NCBI GenBank assembly: GCA_016801885.1
Contig: CM028900.1
Span: 5,859,501-5,923,500, forward strand
Source: Toxotes chatareus
Lineage: Eukaryota > Chordata > Actinopteri > Toxotidae
DNA length: 64,000 nucleotides
Direction: 5' to 3'
Under the pieces are notes generated by a model. It was not told the origin of the DNA and ran no database searches. It saw only the letters and a list, made by a program, of their open reading frames with translations. This document shows positions 24,801 to 39,000 of this stretch, one piece after another (within the stretch, counting starts at the first letter, position 1; every line of letters begins with the position of its first letter). Position numbers and translations under genes: made by a program.

Positions 24801-27800
24801 AGCCATTTTTCCATCAATCACCTGGAGGGTGAAGCGACAGGAGGTTGGGGGGGGGGGTGGGGGGTTTCAGAAGAGGGGAAGAGGAAGCAAGAACATGGTC
24901 AACAACAACATGTAAGTGCATAGATCAGCCTGAGACACAATAGGCCTGAGTTTATCAATATTCCTCAGCTGATAAAAAAGAAGAACTAATCAAACGCTTC
25001 ACATGCTGGTCCAGAGTCAGAAGTGACAACAGGATTTCTGACTGAGGATGAGGAGAAGGAACCACACAAATCAGTGACGTCTGTTTTATCAGCATTGGAA
25101 AATTGTCAGCACAATGTTTATCACATTTTGACAGATAAAAGTCTGCAAAGTAGTGATAAGATACACCTTTAAAACTCCTTATTATGCACACAAGGAGAAG
25201 CATTTACAGAACCTTGTGGCACACCACTCAACTGTTTGTGAGTGCACACACTTGTCTAAGACAATGTGAAATGAGACAAAGACCTGTCTGTGCAACTTGA
25301 AGTTGTAAAGAAAATGTGAGGAAAAAAATCTGAACTTATTCTGAAACTGTAGGATTTTCATCACAGAAACTGCAGGAATTTACTCAAGTACAGTACTTTG
25401 AGTTACTTCCTGTTACTTCCTGTTACTCTGAGAATTTACATTTTCTGTTACTTTATATTCCTGCTCCGATACGTTTCAGAGGCAAGTATTTGTACTTTTT
25501 ACTCCACTGCATTTATTAACTTTAGTAACTTTGCAATTCCATATTAACAGTGCAAATGACTGTATTATGATGTATTTTAATAGGTTAAGAAAGGGTAACA
25601 TAAAACTTTATTGATCCCTGTGGGGAAATCCACAAGCTACAAGTAAGTGAAGTCATTTAAATCAGCTTTAACTTTAACTGCTGCAACATTAAAGTGTTGT
25701 AGACATTAATGCATCAGTGATTATAATAAGTAATATAATACAAATTATGAGTATGATAAGTCCTCTTTACCTTTGATACTTATACTAAAGTAAAATTCTG
25801 AATGCAGGACTTTTACTTGTAACAAACTATTTCTATATTGTGGCATTACTTTTTTTACTTAAGTAAAAGTTCTGAGTACTTCTTCCTCCACTTAATTTAA
25901 AGACTGACTGACTGAAAATTACCACAAGAAAGTAGTCTCGTCTTTGGCTTGGGGGTAAGACAGGAGGAGAGGAAACCAAGGGAAGGAAAGAGGAAGACAG
26001 TAAATGAGGTGAACGCCTTTTAATGGCAACGCTTGGCAAGTTCCTTAAAGAACCGAGGGTGGGGGGGTTTGGCAGTGGGGGGGCTGGAGTTGTAGTGAAT
26101 AGACAGTGGATGACTCACTGAGAAACACAGTCAGTGAAAAGAAAAGCTGTGCAGAAACTTTCAGTAATAAAAACTAAATATGATCACAAAGCATTGTCGT
26201 ATCATGTTAATAATGCAGTCAGAGCTATAAGAGTAATGAGAGAGTGCATGTAAGACCGAGAGGGAGAATGTAACAGAGGAAAACAGAGTATAAAGTAAGA
26301 GAAAGAGGGGTAGACATACAATATACAAGAGAGATCTTGAGAGAGAGCGAGAGCCTGTATTCAGATACAAGTGGTTCCACCTGGCAGAGCTCTGGACCTC
26401 CCAATTATAACCTCCTTCATGTTTGTTAGACAACGAGGATGAGGGGAGAAGAGGAGGACATGAGATGTAGAGAGGAGGAAGAAACCAGGCACACACACAC
26501 ACACTCTGAGGAAACATAGTACCCTGAGATATACTGATCCTGTTTACAGTAAATTATACACCACAGCCAAAGACTGCTGCACTTTACACTGAGATGAATG
26601 GCCTTGACCGAAGCTTTTTACATTAACAACCCATGCTCTGCCCTTATGTGCCATATATAACATCAAATTATCAGTCTCAGACCAACATGAGACTGATATT
26701 TTAGGCCAATATCTTAGTAACAACAGGATTTATTCCTGCCCCTGTTGTTAGTCTCTGACAGGACTTGTTTGACTCAACATCTACAGGAAAACAAATTAGG
26801 GCTGCAACCACCATTTATTCATTTTATGTTGTTTGAGTTCAAACACGAGAAAACAGGCAACACACTATGAGAGCTGAAATGTAAGAAAAGGCCCCCCGCT
26901 ACTAGTCCAGACCTCCAAATCATCTGGATTGGTTCTGGATTAGTTAGTGCAGTGTTGTGGTGTCATTGACAACTGTTGAAGAAACAACTGTGAACAGCAG
27001 TTTTGTCACTTTTCAAGAAAAATGCCAAATATTTTAAGGCTGATCCAGTTTTTCAAAATGTGAGAATTTGCTGATTTTTGTTTTATAGGACAGTAAACTG
27101 AATATCTTGGTTTACTGGTTGAACACAACGGGCAATCTGACATGGTGATTTACAGAGAAAGTAACTGGCAAATTAATTCCCAGTTAATTTGCCTCTAATC
27201 ATGTGTGAGCAGATGGCTGAAGAATTGTTCTTTTTTGAAGTTGTTCTATCACACTGTAATTAAAAAAAAGACTGCTGGTGTTTACCAGAAAACTCCAGTG
27301 AACCTGTAACTGTCCCTAATTTAATGTTCTTTAGTATATGAGGGAAAACAAGCCCAGTCCAGTACTGGATAAATGTTTCCAGGCAGACAGACAGGCAGAT
27401 ACTGAAAGTGAAAGATAGTGGCATATATATTTGTCCCCCTGCGCCCAGCACAGCCCACACCAAACCTACGCAGACCTGCTCAGTCCGGTCCAGCCCAGTC
27501 CACATGACAAATGGCCCTCCTGATGGAGGCTGACAGCCTCAGTAATTAAGGCCCTCTATAATTGGACTGGGCAGAATCAAACGACTGGCAGCACTGCTCT
27601 GGTGGCTGACTGGTACTCTGGAGGGAAACTGGGAAAGATGGAGGGAGGCACAGAAAGATGGATGGAGAGTGACATAAGTAAATGGACAGATGAAAAGAGG
27701 GAAAAGGGTAATATAAAGAAAACAACAAGTAAATCAAATACGGCTTCTTGTAAGCAAATAAAGTCTGGATGCAATTTTTCATGATAAACACTGAATTAAT

Positions 27801-29366
27801 TAAAAAAAAAACTTTTTTCCTCCATTGTCTTAAAATTCCCATACCCCTGCAGTTACTGCTTGCTATAAATATCCACTGACCATTTTATTAGCAACACCAC
27901 AGTAGCACCGGCCAGCAGGGTCACACTGGGACAATCATTCAGACCAACTTCAACCCTTTTTAATTTGTACACACGCCCATATCCAACAAAGACAACAATG
28001 AAGCCAGATATTGATGGCTGCTCTGAGTGTCTGGGTCAACCAGCAGCCAGACTGTTGGCAGATCTCTCGGTGCTCAGACAGGCTTTCAGGGTCAGCTGGA
28101 TCAAACCAACGCCTGGGTCTCCAGACCAGACAGAATTTGTTGATGTGTGATAAATTGGAGTTTTGAGATGATTAACAGGATGGGGAAAAAAAAGAAAAGG
28201 AAAAAATATTTCTGTTTCATAAAATTGTATACTTTGTGAAACTACTGTTTCTCCAACCTTTCTATTTTCTTTTTCCTGCACAGGAAGTAAAAAAAAAAAA
28301 ACTTTCAGGTCTCGACTTGGAGACAAATGCAACTTGTCATCACAGGTTGCATGCTGACATTGCTTCTTTTTGAACGATCACATCCTTAAAAAGTTTTGGA
28401 ATAATAAGTTCACACTGATTCAACAGTATAGTATAGTAAAGTAAGTGACTGCTCAACAGATTGTCTGCTCTGGAGTTTTCTTTCCTATTCTACACTTTTA
28501 TTAAAGGAAAGTCCAAACTTAACGTCATTCCGTGCTTGCAAACTTGCAGACTTAAAATAAGCAGCAAAATTCACTTTTTAAGGTTAAATGAAGAAACTGT
28601 ATCAGTGGATTCAATATGAGAAGCGGCGGCATCATAACATTTTATGACACGCGTCAAAGTTCTAGATATTGGCGCATAAACAGACAGGAATGTGCAACTA
28701 CAATTTTGCTCTTCATATGTAACACTGCAAGATACAACACTGGCAAGACAGCAAGGTGAGTAAGTAAGTAAACGTCTACATAACTATAAACTACTAACCC
28801 TGTTTTCTGGCACTATTATGACTATACTATATGATCAAATGTGACAGAAAAACACAGAAAGGCAAAATCATCTACTGGCAATGGTAAAGCAGTCAAAAGG
28901 ATTTTTTGGCAGGTTTATCCACATCAGTCTGAACCCGTAAAGACACTGCACTGCGTAGAGGACAAAAGACAGAATGTTTCATCAGAATAAGTTATGGATT
29001 TGAACTTTAAAAGGATGTTCAAACTAACAGCAGCTACAGAATAAGCGGGATTTAAAAAAAACAATCAGTTTACAAAGGTAGAACATTACTGTTCATAGGA
29101 CTATGATCACAATATAACTCTAGAGCAGCCTACAGGACAAACCCTGCAGATGTATTCACATCCTTTACCCTCTTTCCCTCCAAATACCCCCCAACACACA
29201 CACACAGACACACACACAAAACATTTCACCTCCTCTCCCTCCATCCATCCTCTTAAACTCCTCCCCCTCCACTTCTCCCTCTTTCTCTGCTCCACGCCGA
29301 GTCTTTGTGCTCCAAAACCTCCTAATCCCCTAAAACTGCTGTTTAACAGCCGTTCGCCTGCCCTCC

Positions 29367-29403
<37 letters not shown>

Positions 29404-32353
29404 GAGTACCGCAGCTCCATTGAGAAACTAAACTAAAAAAGCCAGCTGGGATTACATGGCTGGAAAGACCGGGGCAAGCTCTGTTTGGATAACACCCTCT
29501 CCTCACACACACATAGAAGACTTGATGTATGTTGGTTGTCAGTTGTTAGTATGCATGCTGGGGTCCGTCTTATCAGGCGGGTTCCCAAACCTGTTTAGTA
29601 CCCTACCAGATGAGAAGATGTACATAGGAGCAGCACATATTTTTTGTTATAAGTTGTGTTTCAGTTCTGTAATGAAGTATCATATCTGACACCTTCAGAG
29701 TTCTAATAACTTATCACATGTATGTAAAACATCAGAACTCTCAATACTTAATCAGTTGTGTTTTTTTTTTTTTTGAAAAAGACGATATATGAGTTTGTTC
29801 GTGGTTGAAGCTAATAAAAGACTTTGATAGACAGATAAATGGAAACATGACAAACCCCTGAAAAAATAACCCATACAATACAGGATTTTCAAGCCTGTAT
29901 TGACTGAATGACACCAGTATCATTCATATTTGGGTGTCTTTTTTATTGTGACCGAGATACAAACTATGCGGCACATTTTTACGGTTGAAAAACAAACTTG
30001 AGCATAATGAAGCTTAATCATTTAAAATGTTCTAATGTTGAAAGTATATGTTCTTTCATCTTTAAACTTCTAATCTTTTATTATCTACACTGTATTTTGC
30101 TTTCATTTTTTAAATTGGTAATTCCTCTAACTATTTATTGTCCAATTTCCCTATGAGGAATCCTATCTGACCTTATCATAGAGATCAGTGTTGTTGAAAA
30201 GGTTCTCCCTGAACTAAAGGCCGTGTGGAGAAACTGGAAATCTCTCAGAGAACCTTTAACATTTACTTAAGAGGCCTCTGTGTGTCTGGACAAGTGTGAG
30301 TGGAGAGGCATGCCTGGCATAGAGGGAATGCCAGGGTGTCACTGTGGGAAGCCTGCTGGACACAAACCCACCCGCCCCCCCAAACCCACACACAAACCCA
30401 CACACGCACACACACACACACATCTACTTTCCTACTACTTCAGTCCTCACACAAAACCCTAGTAACAATCCTTAAAACCAGCGGAGGAAAAGGGCAGAGT
30501 GTCCTTAAACAAACACATATGGTTTCTCCAAAATGAACCGGTTCCTAATAGGGGATATGGGTGGAGGCTATTTGTCGGGAGGTGAATAGACTAGTGTTGT
30601 CCAGGGTTTAGCCAGGGGAGTTTAGCCTTCACTGACCTCTGAGCTGGAACAAAAAAAGCCATGTTGATTAAGAGCGTCATTCTATTCAGGAGGTGAATCA
30701 AAAGAAACAAGCTTGTTAATATGGAAAACCAATTAAGGCAGAGTGCTTGAGAATCTCCAAGGGGGGGGTCAGAGGGGGAGGAAAGGAGAAGAGGGAGCTG
30801 TGTAGACTCTTCTAAAGACACCTATTGTTATTTAGCACTAAATTGCCAGTTTGGGGTTTATGAGTTAAATCACAGAGTTTAACCGGGAAAGAGAGTGAAG
30901 AACGCACACACACACACTTACTGAGTGTGTGTGAGGCCGAGGGGATGTTGGGAAAAATGGAGGGATGTCACGCTTTGTTTTTCTGCCTGTTGATTCTGAA
31001 TGTGACCAATTAGTGAAGCAGAGGGACACAGAGTGTGGGAGTGGGGGAGGAGGAGGAGGAGGAAGAGGAGGAGAAGGAGGGGGTCCAATCTCTTTCACCG
31101 TGAGAGTCTGTGGCTGAGCTCTGAGTCAGAGAGGGATGAAAGAAAAAAATGGGGCAGGGTACAACATAATGAACATAATGACAAACAAAAGAACTTTTCA
31201 GTCATTTGTGGTCGCTTTCCTCTGACCCCCCCCCTCCCAACAGCTCAGTTCAACGACTAGATACTGAAGCGCTGAAAGGCCAGGGTGTGTTTCCTTTTTT
31301 TATGATCTCTGCGACAAAAAGATTTTTCTCTACTTTCATACAGACCCAGCAGTACAGATATGATCATTTTCAAGTTGATAAGAAAATCTGCTGATTAAAT
31401 ATGTGATAGCACACAATGAGGATTTTGGAAAGCAGTAAGTGGACGAGGCAGAGTTAAAGGTTTCCTCAGCGCCAGATATGAATTATTTCCACTGAGACCA
31501 TTGTTTTCCTGGATCAGGACACTTGAAAGAGCTAACCCTGTTTTAAATAGGACTATTAGAAGGTATTATCTGCTCTTATCACTGTTACAACGTGGACACT
31601 TGCCAAAATAACAAAAGAGAGGTTGTGTTTACTTGAAGGATAAAACAGGAATTATTCTACATTTTTCTTTTTGGCAACAAATTCCGTGAAAAGACCAAAA
31701 CCAACAATGTGTTAGTCCATATCAAAATACGTTTCTACCCTTTTCTGTGGCTCTTAGTCCATTTGTTCCTACTGAAGATGAAAATGTTTAAGATAATAAA
31801 TCAAATCAATATTTTAATTTGCAAAAAGGCTCAGTAATTCCCTACAGCTGGGAATAGGAGAAGAAAAGAAGGAAATCTGGCTCTATAATGGCAAAACAGT
31901 AACTCTATTTTGATGCTCCAAAATCTTAATAATTGAGTTTTTTATACAACATAAACAACACAATAGCCAAATCTTAAATCATAATGTGGAAAATGCTAAC
32001 TAGCCTAAGTTAAGCTACTTAAATAACTTTAAATCACATGAAATCATTGTCACAGACCATGTAAGATCTGTAAAAATGATTAAATCAGTTGATTAATCAT
32101 CAACAGAGCATAAAATTAACATTATACATTATACAAGTGTTGTACAGTTTGATTGAGAACCTTCAATCTTCAAACACTTTTCTCTCTGTGTCACCGTTTC
32201 TGTAGTTACAGCTCTCTGTATGTACAGCTGAATCATGGTAAACTGAACATGTCACCCAGTACAACGGTGTGGCTCAGTGGTGAGTTTTTAATAGGTTTTG
32301 GACAACAATTGCCCCTAATGGCTGGAAATGATGTTTCAATCTGATGATGTATA

Positions 32354-32417
<64 letters not shown>

Positions 32418-32956
32418 CCTGCTGCAGGTCTGCCATGGAGTACAGGTGAATATGTTGTAGCAGGTATTCCCTGGGGAAGATCCTGTGAAAAGACACAAGA
32501 AAAAAACTTTTAATGCATCATACTCTGAGAAGCAGGTTATGTGTTTGATCAGATGCTGATGAGCAACAACAACCTTCGTTTTAAGTACAATTAAGTTTAA
32601 TATCACATATAAGGACATGCATTGTTTTCGTTATATAACAAATAAAAATATGAACTATATTGCAGGTAGTTTAAGCACTGACTGTAAGTTCAAGTTAAAC
32701 TTGTTAACAAGTTAACTTTTTTTCATAAAAAGTCAAACTGGCTCCTAATACCCAGTGTGCAGGCCAGTTTTTAAATAATAAGCTCAATCTTGCAAACAAC
32801 GATCACACTCTGTAGGTAAAAATGAGCATTACACTGATTTAATGTTTCACCACCAGCCTTTCAGTCCACGGTGCTTACAAAGTAATAATGTCAATCTAGA
32901 GTCAGTAGCTTTCCATCCTTTGTTAGGTGATAAAACACAGACAGGAGAGTTCTGGC

Positions 32957-33009
<53 letters not shown>

Positions 33010-36000
33010 GCGTGTGCGGCCTCCTCCTCTCAGACCACTAAGATGGATGGCACCATGTTAAATCCTCTCTAAGCTGTGATGAGTGTCACCAAAACACAAG
33101 CATGTGTGTGTATTTGTGTGTGTGTATGTGTGTCCAGACACCTCATGGTGATAGGCACCGCTGATAGACTACCCTGTTTTTCACGTTACCAATGGTAACC
33201 ACATGAGCAGTCATAAGAAAATACACCCCCTTAAAGTGTGTGTTGATCTTGTTAAAAAGTGCTTGAGATCTAACACATTTAAGGATTAGATTACAAACGC
33301 AAGATAAATGGGTACAAGCATGTATGCAAATGCACACACATGCCGACAACAGGCAATAATTGTGTAAGTTGTGTAGTATTTAATTTCATATTTTATTTCA
33401 CTATCCTCAGCACTCTCTCCACTCCAGACGACACACCTTTCATTAAAATCACTCACTCGTTTACTGAAGGAGGGTCTGACTTGATCAGGTGTGTCTGAGG
33501 TTGGAAGTAGATGTGTGTGTTCAGGGGATGGACAAACTAACACCTTACAATCTAATGCAAACCAAAACAATACTGCTGCAGTAAATCTTATCTTTCTCAA
33601 GTTTATGACATTCGGTTTGTGTTGACACAGTGTCAGAAAAGTGTCGATGCAACATTTCTGAAGCTCATCCACCTATCACTCCCCTCCATTTCACACTGCA
33701 ACAAAGCTCCAGTCATAACAATACACATAGTGACATGGCCTCGTTCGCCACAAACACAGGTACCTGTTAGGTTTATTTACCTCAGTAAATACCAAATCAC
33801 ACCTTCACTGAACACTGCCATAAACTCAAAGAAAACAGCGATTTATCTGCACACGATGTCTCAGATTCCTTTGTGACATGTTATCAAAGATGTAAACCTC
33901 TGATAGTTTGAGATCTGCAGAACTGGGCCATAAACACAGCCCTCCCTGACTAACAGCCTTTAGTGCCTCATGTGGTTGTGTGTGCGGCTGTGTGTCCACG
34001 GCTCTCGGCCCGTGTGCAGCAGACATCTCTCTTCAGATTCTCCCTGAAGGAGACTGATGACTAGGGGAAGGTTTTAGCGCCATGGCCCTCATCAATCCTG
34101 CAGTGTTTGGAAGTGGCGGGGCACTAGCCGGCACTAGCTAATGGGACAGAAGTAAACACAGAATGCCACGATGCTGCTCTGTTTTGCTTAGCAACAGGGG
34201 GACTACTAATGTGGGGTTTTTTAAAAGCTGATTAAAAAAAATAGTAATAGTTTTTTTTTTTAAGCTACTAGCCAAGCCTGAGAAAAAAACATTTTCTGCT
34301 CACAAAAGACCAGAAATAACAACAGTTGAAGCATCTCAGCCTGATATTCATTAACAATCAGTGTATATGTGTGCAATCCTGCTCCTGTACATTTTCCAAA
34401 TCTAAAAAAAAAAAAAGACTCAGAGAAAGTGAGACCAGCAGTGAGTTTCCTTTATTATTTGCTTGAAATATTTGCTTTGCACTGCATGCTGCACTACAAA
34501 CATCTGTTAATGGCTTTTTAACCTGCCTAAGGTAGCTAGGCTAATACTAGCATGGCTGTACATCTGACATCTGTCGTCTAATAACAAAATGATCATCATA
34601 GGCTTGGTCATTTGTTATCTAACTGAAAATTTAAATTAAAAATTAAAAATCAAATATAATTAATTATAAAATATATTATAATAACAAATTACAGACAGAT
34701 CTACTTTGTGGTACTGGAATTTAAAGAAATATGTTTAAAAAATTAAACAGAGCTTGTTTATTGTCAGAAGAAATTTCCCTGTTACTCTCTGGATAATCAA
34801 CAGGCCTCAGTGTGATGCAGAAATAAGTCTCTAAAAGACAATGGTATTTTCACTGTTACTGGTGAGTGAGAAGATTTAATATTAATTAGATTCCAGTCTG
34901 CTGAGGTGGATGATTCTCCCTTAGACATGGCCCATCAGTTCAGAGTGTATTAGTGACCTGGACCGGGGCAAGGAGCATCCATCAGCTCACAGACAAGGCT
35001 TTCAGTGTGGGACCACTCAGATAAACAGTCAGCCCCCCCACCCCACCCCACACATCACACACATGAACATAAACACACAGGCACACATCTTTTATGTGTG
35101 CAGGAATGCATGCAGATAAAAGTTATGGCAATATACACACATGCACTCAGACATACACACATAAACACACACATATAGATCATACGAGGAGATGTTAACA
35201 GTCTGTATAATCAAGTGTCTAGTCATCAACAGAGGAATATAACAAATATTTAAGTTCATCCATCAGTGTGACTGATAACACAGGCTGTTAATGTTGAACA
35301 TAAAAAAATAGCTGATGTCTCCTGTGCATTTAAAATAACTTTGAATTGCTGGATATCTCCATGTATATCTCCCTTTAAATCATAAATCTGAGTGATTGTG
35401 AGAGACGAAAGCAGAAAAAAAATACGCAGATCTCATCCCTGTGGATCTCTCAAAATTATTAAAACACGGTAAGACCTGTAAGAAGTATTTAACCGAGGCA
35501 GAAATACACCAAGCCAACACAACTGACTTCACAGCCAACCTACCTTCGTCGGAGGTCCTCGGCAACAGTCGCTCGGCAGCTGAACAGGTAGGCCCGCAGT
35601 GACTGTAGCTGCTGACGGAGACGTAGCACGGTGCTTAGAGGCTCACAGTGCTCATACAGACAAGGGTTGAGCTGCTGGACGTCGAGCAGAGGCTCTTCAT
35701 ACACAAACTCCAGGAATTCTTTGGCCTGTTTAGACACCTGGAGGAGCACATCAGAGCCTACATCAGGATCACTGCACCAATGACAAGAGATACATTAGAG
35801 ATAAAGCAGGTTGTATGTTGCATTGTAATGGATGATGCGGGGCTAAGAGCCCATACAACAGCCTCTGCTTCCAGTTTCCAGTTGCTATGCTAAGCTAAGC
35901 TAACATCTCCCAGCTGGAGCTTCATATTTAGCAGACTGTCACGAGATTGGCATCATCATTAACTCTCGGCAAGAAAGCAAATAAAATGTCTATTTCCTCT

Positions 36001-39000
36001 CATCTGCAGCAGTCTGCACTAAAATAAAGAGAGACTAAACTTTATTTTAGTAAGCGCTGAGACAGAATCAGCCCTGCATTGAAACAATGCAAGGAGCTGC
36101 ACTGGTGGCGGGGATGACTGGTTTCAAGTATTTGCCTTCCCGGATGAAGTCACATTGCATTGTGTTGCGGCAAAAGCTGTGACAGGCTCAATTCTTTCCG
36201 CTGCTGTCCTGTGTTGCGTTGTAGGACTGGCTCCATTCAAAGGAATGAATGGACTGTGGTTCATGCGCACAAGGCTAAAATGAGCGCAGCCTTAGAAAAT
36301 TCCTCAGGTCGCTCAGAACAAGAAACTGCATACATTCAAAGTTCAGTTCAGTAAGGTATGTTGAAATGATGTGGATTGTCATATAATTGTGTGTGTGTGC
36401 TTTCCCACCTTGTGCTTAGTGGTGTCCCAGTTGTGCAGCAGGCGAGCTGGGATGAGGAAGGAGTTGTCCTGGTGGCAGCTCTGGCAGTAGTACCAGCCAC
36501 TGTAGTAGCAGACCTTTGCCTTGCCCCTGGACAGGCCAACTGGACGTTGACAACCTGAGGAAAAAGTCACTGGGTAAGAGTGTGTGAGCTTACATCTTAG
36601 TAACACATTTAAGGTACTAGATGATGATCAAGAAAGTCTGAAAGTCTCTGTAATCATGAGGAAACAAAATAAAACATGTTTAAGAAAGTGTCAAAAGCGG
36701 GATTCAAACCAAACGGAACAATCTTTCATTGTAAAGTGGAACAAGTATGGATTTTCTCAGACTAAGTGGACACCCTGCATGTAATCAAATGATGGCTTCA
36801 ATAAAGAGATCCATATATACAGCTCTTTTATGACCAGGTATGGATCCTAACTGGCTAATTAGCTCCAAAGTGTTGCACAAGTCAGCTTTTAGTGTCCACA
36901 GTCTGCAGGAGCCACGATCAGGACAACACAAAGGCTGTGGAGCAAATAACTTGGTGTTAATATGTGTCAGTTTATTGCCCCGCACTAAATACCACAACAA
37001 TCCAGCCGAATAAACCTGTAGATAATGAACAAGATAGTCAACGTTTAAAAGGTACTCTGACCCCAATAAGGTAATATGTTGCAGTGATTTGAGGATTGCA
37101 AAGAAATTCTTAGATTAATGTGTTTATTCTGATAAAGGGTTTAACTTACAACCTACTTTCAAGTTTTACAGCTGAGACAGAAAACACGCACATCGGTAAA
37201 TTCAACATTTACCACAAATGAGTGACACTGAATATGCTCAAAACATCACTCATTCGCTCTGTGGTGTTAATGTTATTTAAACAATTGCTGCTTCTTGTCC
37301 TTCTTCATGACAGATGACTTTTCACCGGAGTGTGGCCTTTAGGAGCAGCGACAAAACACTGCTGTCACTCATTTTAGCTGCCAAACACATTTGGTGGCTG
37401 AAACTATATTTAAGTCTTAAAGTCTTGACATGCTGTATTTTTGTGGTTAAAGTTCTGGTTACAGTACATGAGCTATCTTTATATCTCAGATCTCTACTCA
37501 CAAAAGGAAATGTGACGTTCTGGAGGAGTTAGGGCATTAATGATGTGATGTGATGTGATGTGATGATGTGCAGGAGAAGCATAAACTGAAATGTTTTTCA
37601 TGATGTCCAAAACGAATCCTCAAATATTAACACTCAAGTCTCCCAAAATCTACCTGCCAAATCCATTTGAAGGAGTCCCTCAGATAACAGAGTCTTGGTT
37701 CTTGTAGTAGTCACAACACCAGACTTCAATACGAAAGTGTTTTGTAGAACTAAAAGACCAACAGATCCTCCGCTCTATTCAGCCTGATCACTGCCCCACT
37801 GTCTGCTTTGTCTACTAGACTCTTTAAAGTTAATTCTTCACCCAAACACCCGGACCTGGTCTATGATCTCTCTCACACACGCAAACAGCTGAATGCCACA
37901 GCACTGTGACAGGTGTCCCTTATCCGCACAATCTGGGAGAACGCGGGGCCTGTAGGAAAACACTAAGTGGAGAGAAGAAAAGAAAAGAAACGGGAGATTT
38001 TTATCTAGGTTTTCAAAAACAGAGGCGCAGAAAGCTACAGAAAACAGAGCAGAGGAACAACAGCGGAGGAAGGACGTGTGTCAGCCTGTTTATCAGTTGG
38101 TGCTTCAATGCAAGAAACAACACGGACTGAACAAGGGGAAAGAGGGAAAAAAAATAAGACAAAATGAGTTCAGAGATTATCGAGAGATTGGAGGAGAGAA
38201 AGAACTGAATGAATGAGAAGAAGATTGAGATCAAACATGGACAGATAAAGAAGGGACAATAAAGAGAAGTTAATCCAGCTACTTTTTTATCGCAGACAAG
38301 GATCTGATGTCTGAAAAGGACAATGGTCTGCTCAGCACTCAGAGCTGGAGCTCCTGCTTTATCTGACCAAAAAAAAGAAAAAAACTCATGTTTGTCAGCC
38401 ACACACAGACTAAATGATGGACTGAACTATGGTTATAACTGACAGTCATCAAAACAACCAATATTACTTACAGTGTAGAAGTTTGCCAGCACTGGTTCTA
38501 ACTCAGTAACCCCTGTCAGACCCTCATCTTGCACATCATAGTGATCCCTGGAGAATCCTGCTAAGCTATTCTGCTGTATGGAACTTTGCCAGGAAGAGTG
38601 TTGTCTGGAGCTTTTCAACGAGCAGCTTGAGTTTATTTTTCTTAAGAATGCGGCTAAACTCTACAAACAGCATTTACACCGGTGACACATCCGATTGGTG
38701 GTGCTTTGACTGTTCACATTCTGACTGTAGTGCTTTCTGCCATTTTCACCATATCCTTAAAAACTTTATTGACAACCTGTTTGTCCAAACTTGGCTGTAA
38801 TCTATGAATTGTCATCATCCATTTTCACCACTTTCCAAAATTTAAAGTTTAAACAATGGATATTTGTTTTCCCTTTGGTAGAAGCTACTGCTTGTGGATA
38901 AGATGGAAAAAACTACAACAACAAAGTGTTATCTTAATGAAGGAACCATGATCGAATACATGTGTGTAACTCAGATCTAGGTAGGCTAATTACAGCAGTG

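Larger units (their letters stand above)
24822..32418 (-). other. plekhm3: plekhm3 intron 5
   Basis: 7.6 kb holding the hAT-type element at 25.4 kb, a degenerate MITE at 26.8 kb, G-rich runs near 26060 and 30760, a polypurine tract and several microsatellites. No internal gene recognised. Confidence 0.7.

Noticed and set aside
32233..32618. Thr-His-rich and Val-Cys-rich frames
   Set aside because: They are translations of the (GT)29 repeat. Only the 64-nt plekhm3 exon 5 inside this region is real.
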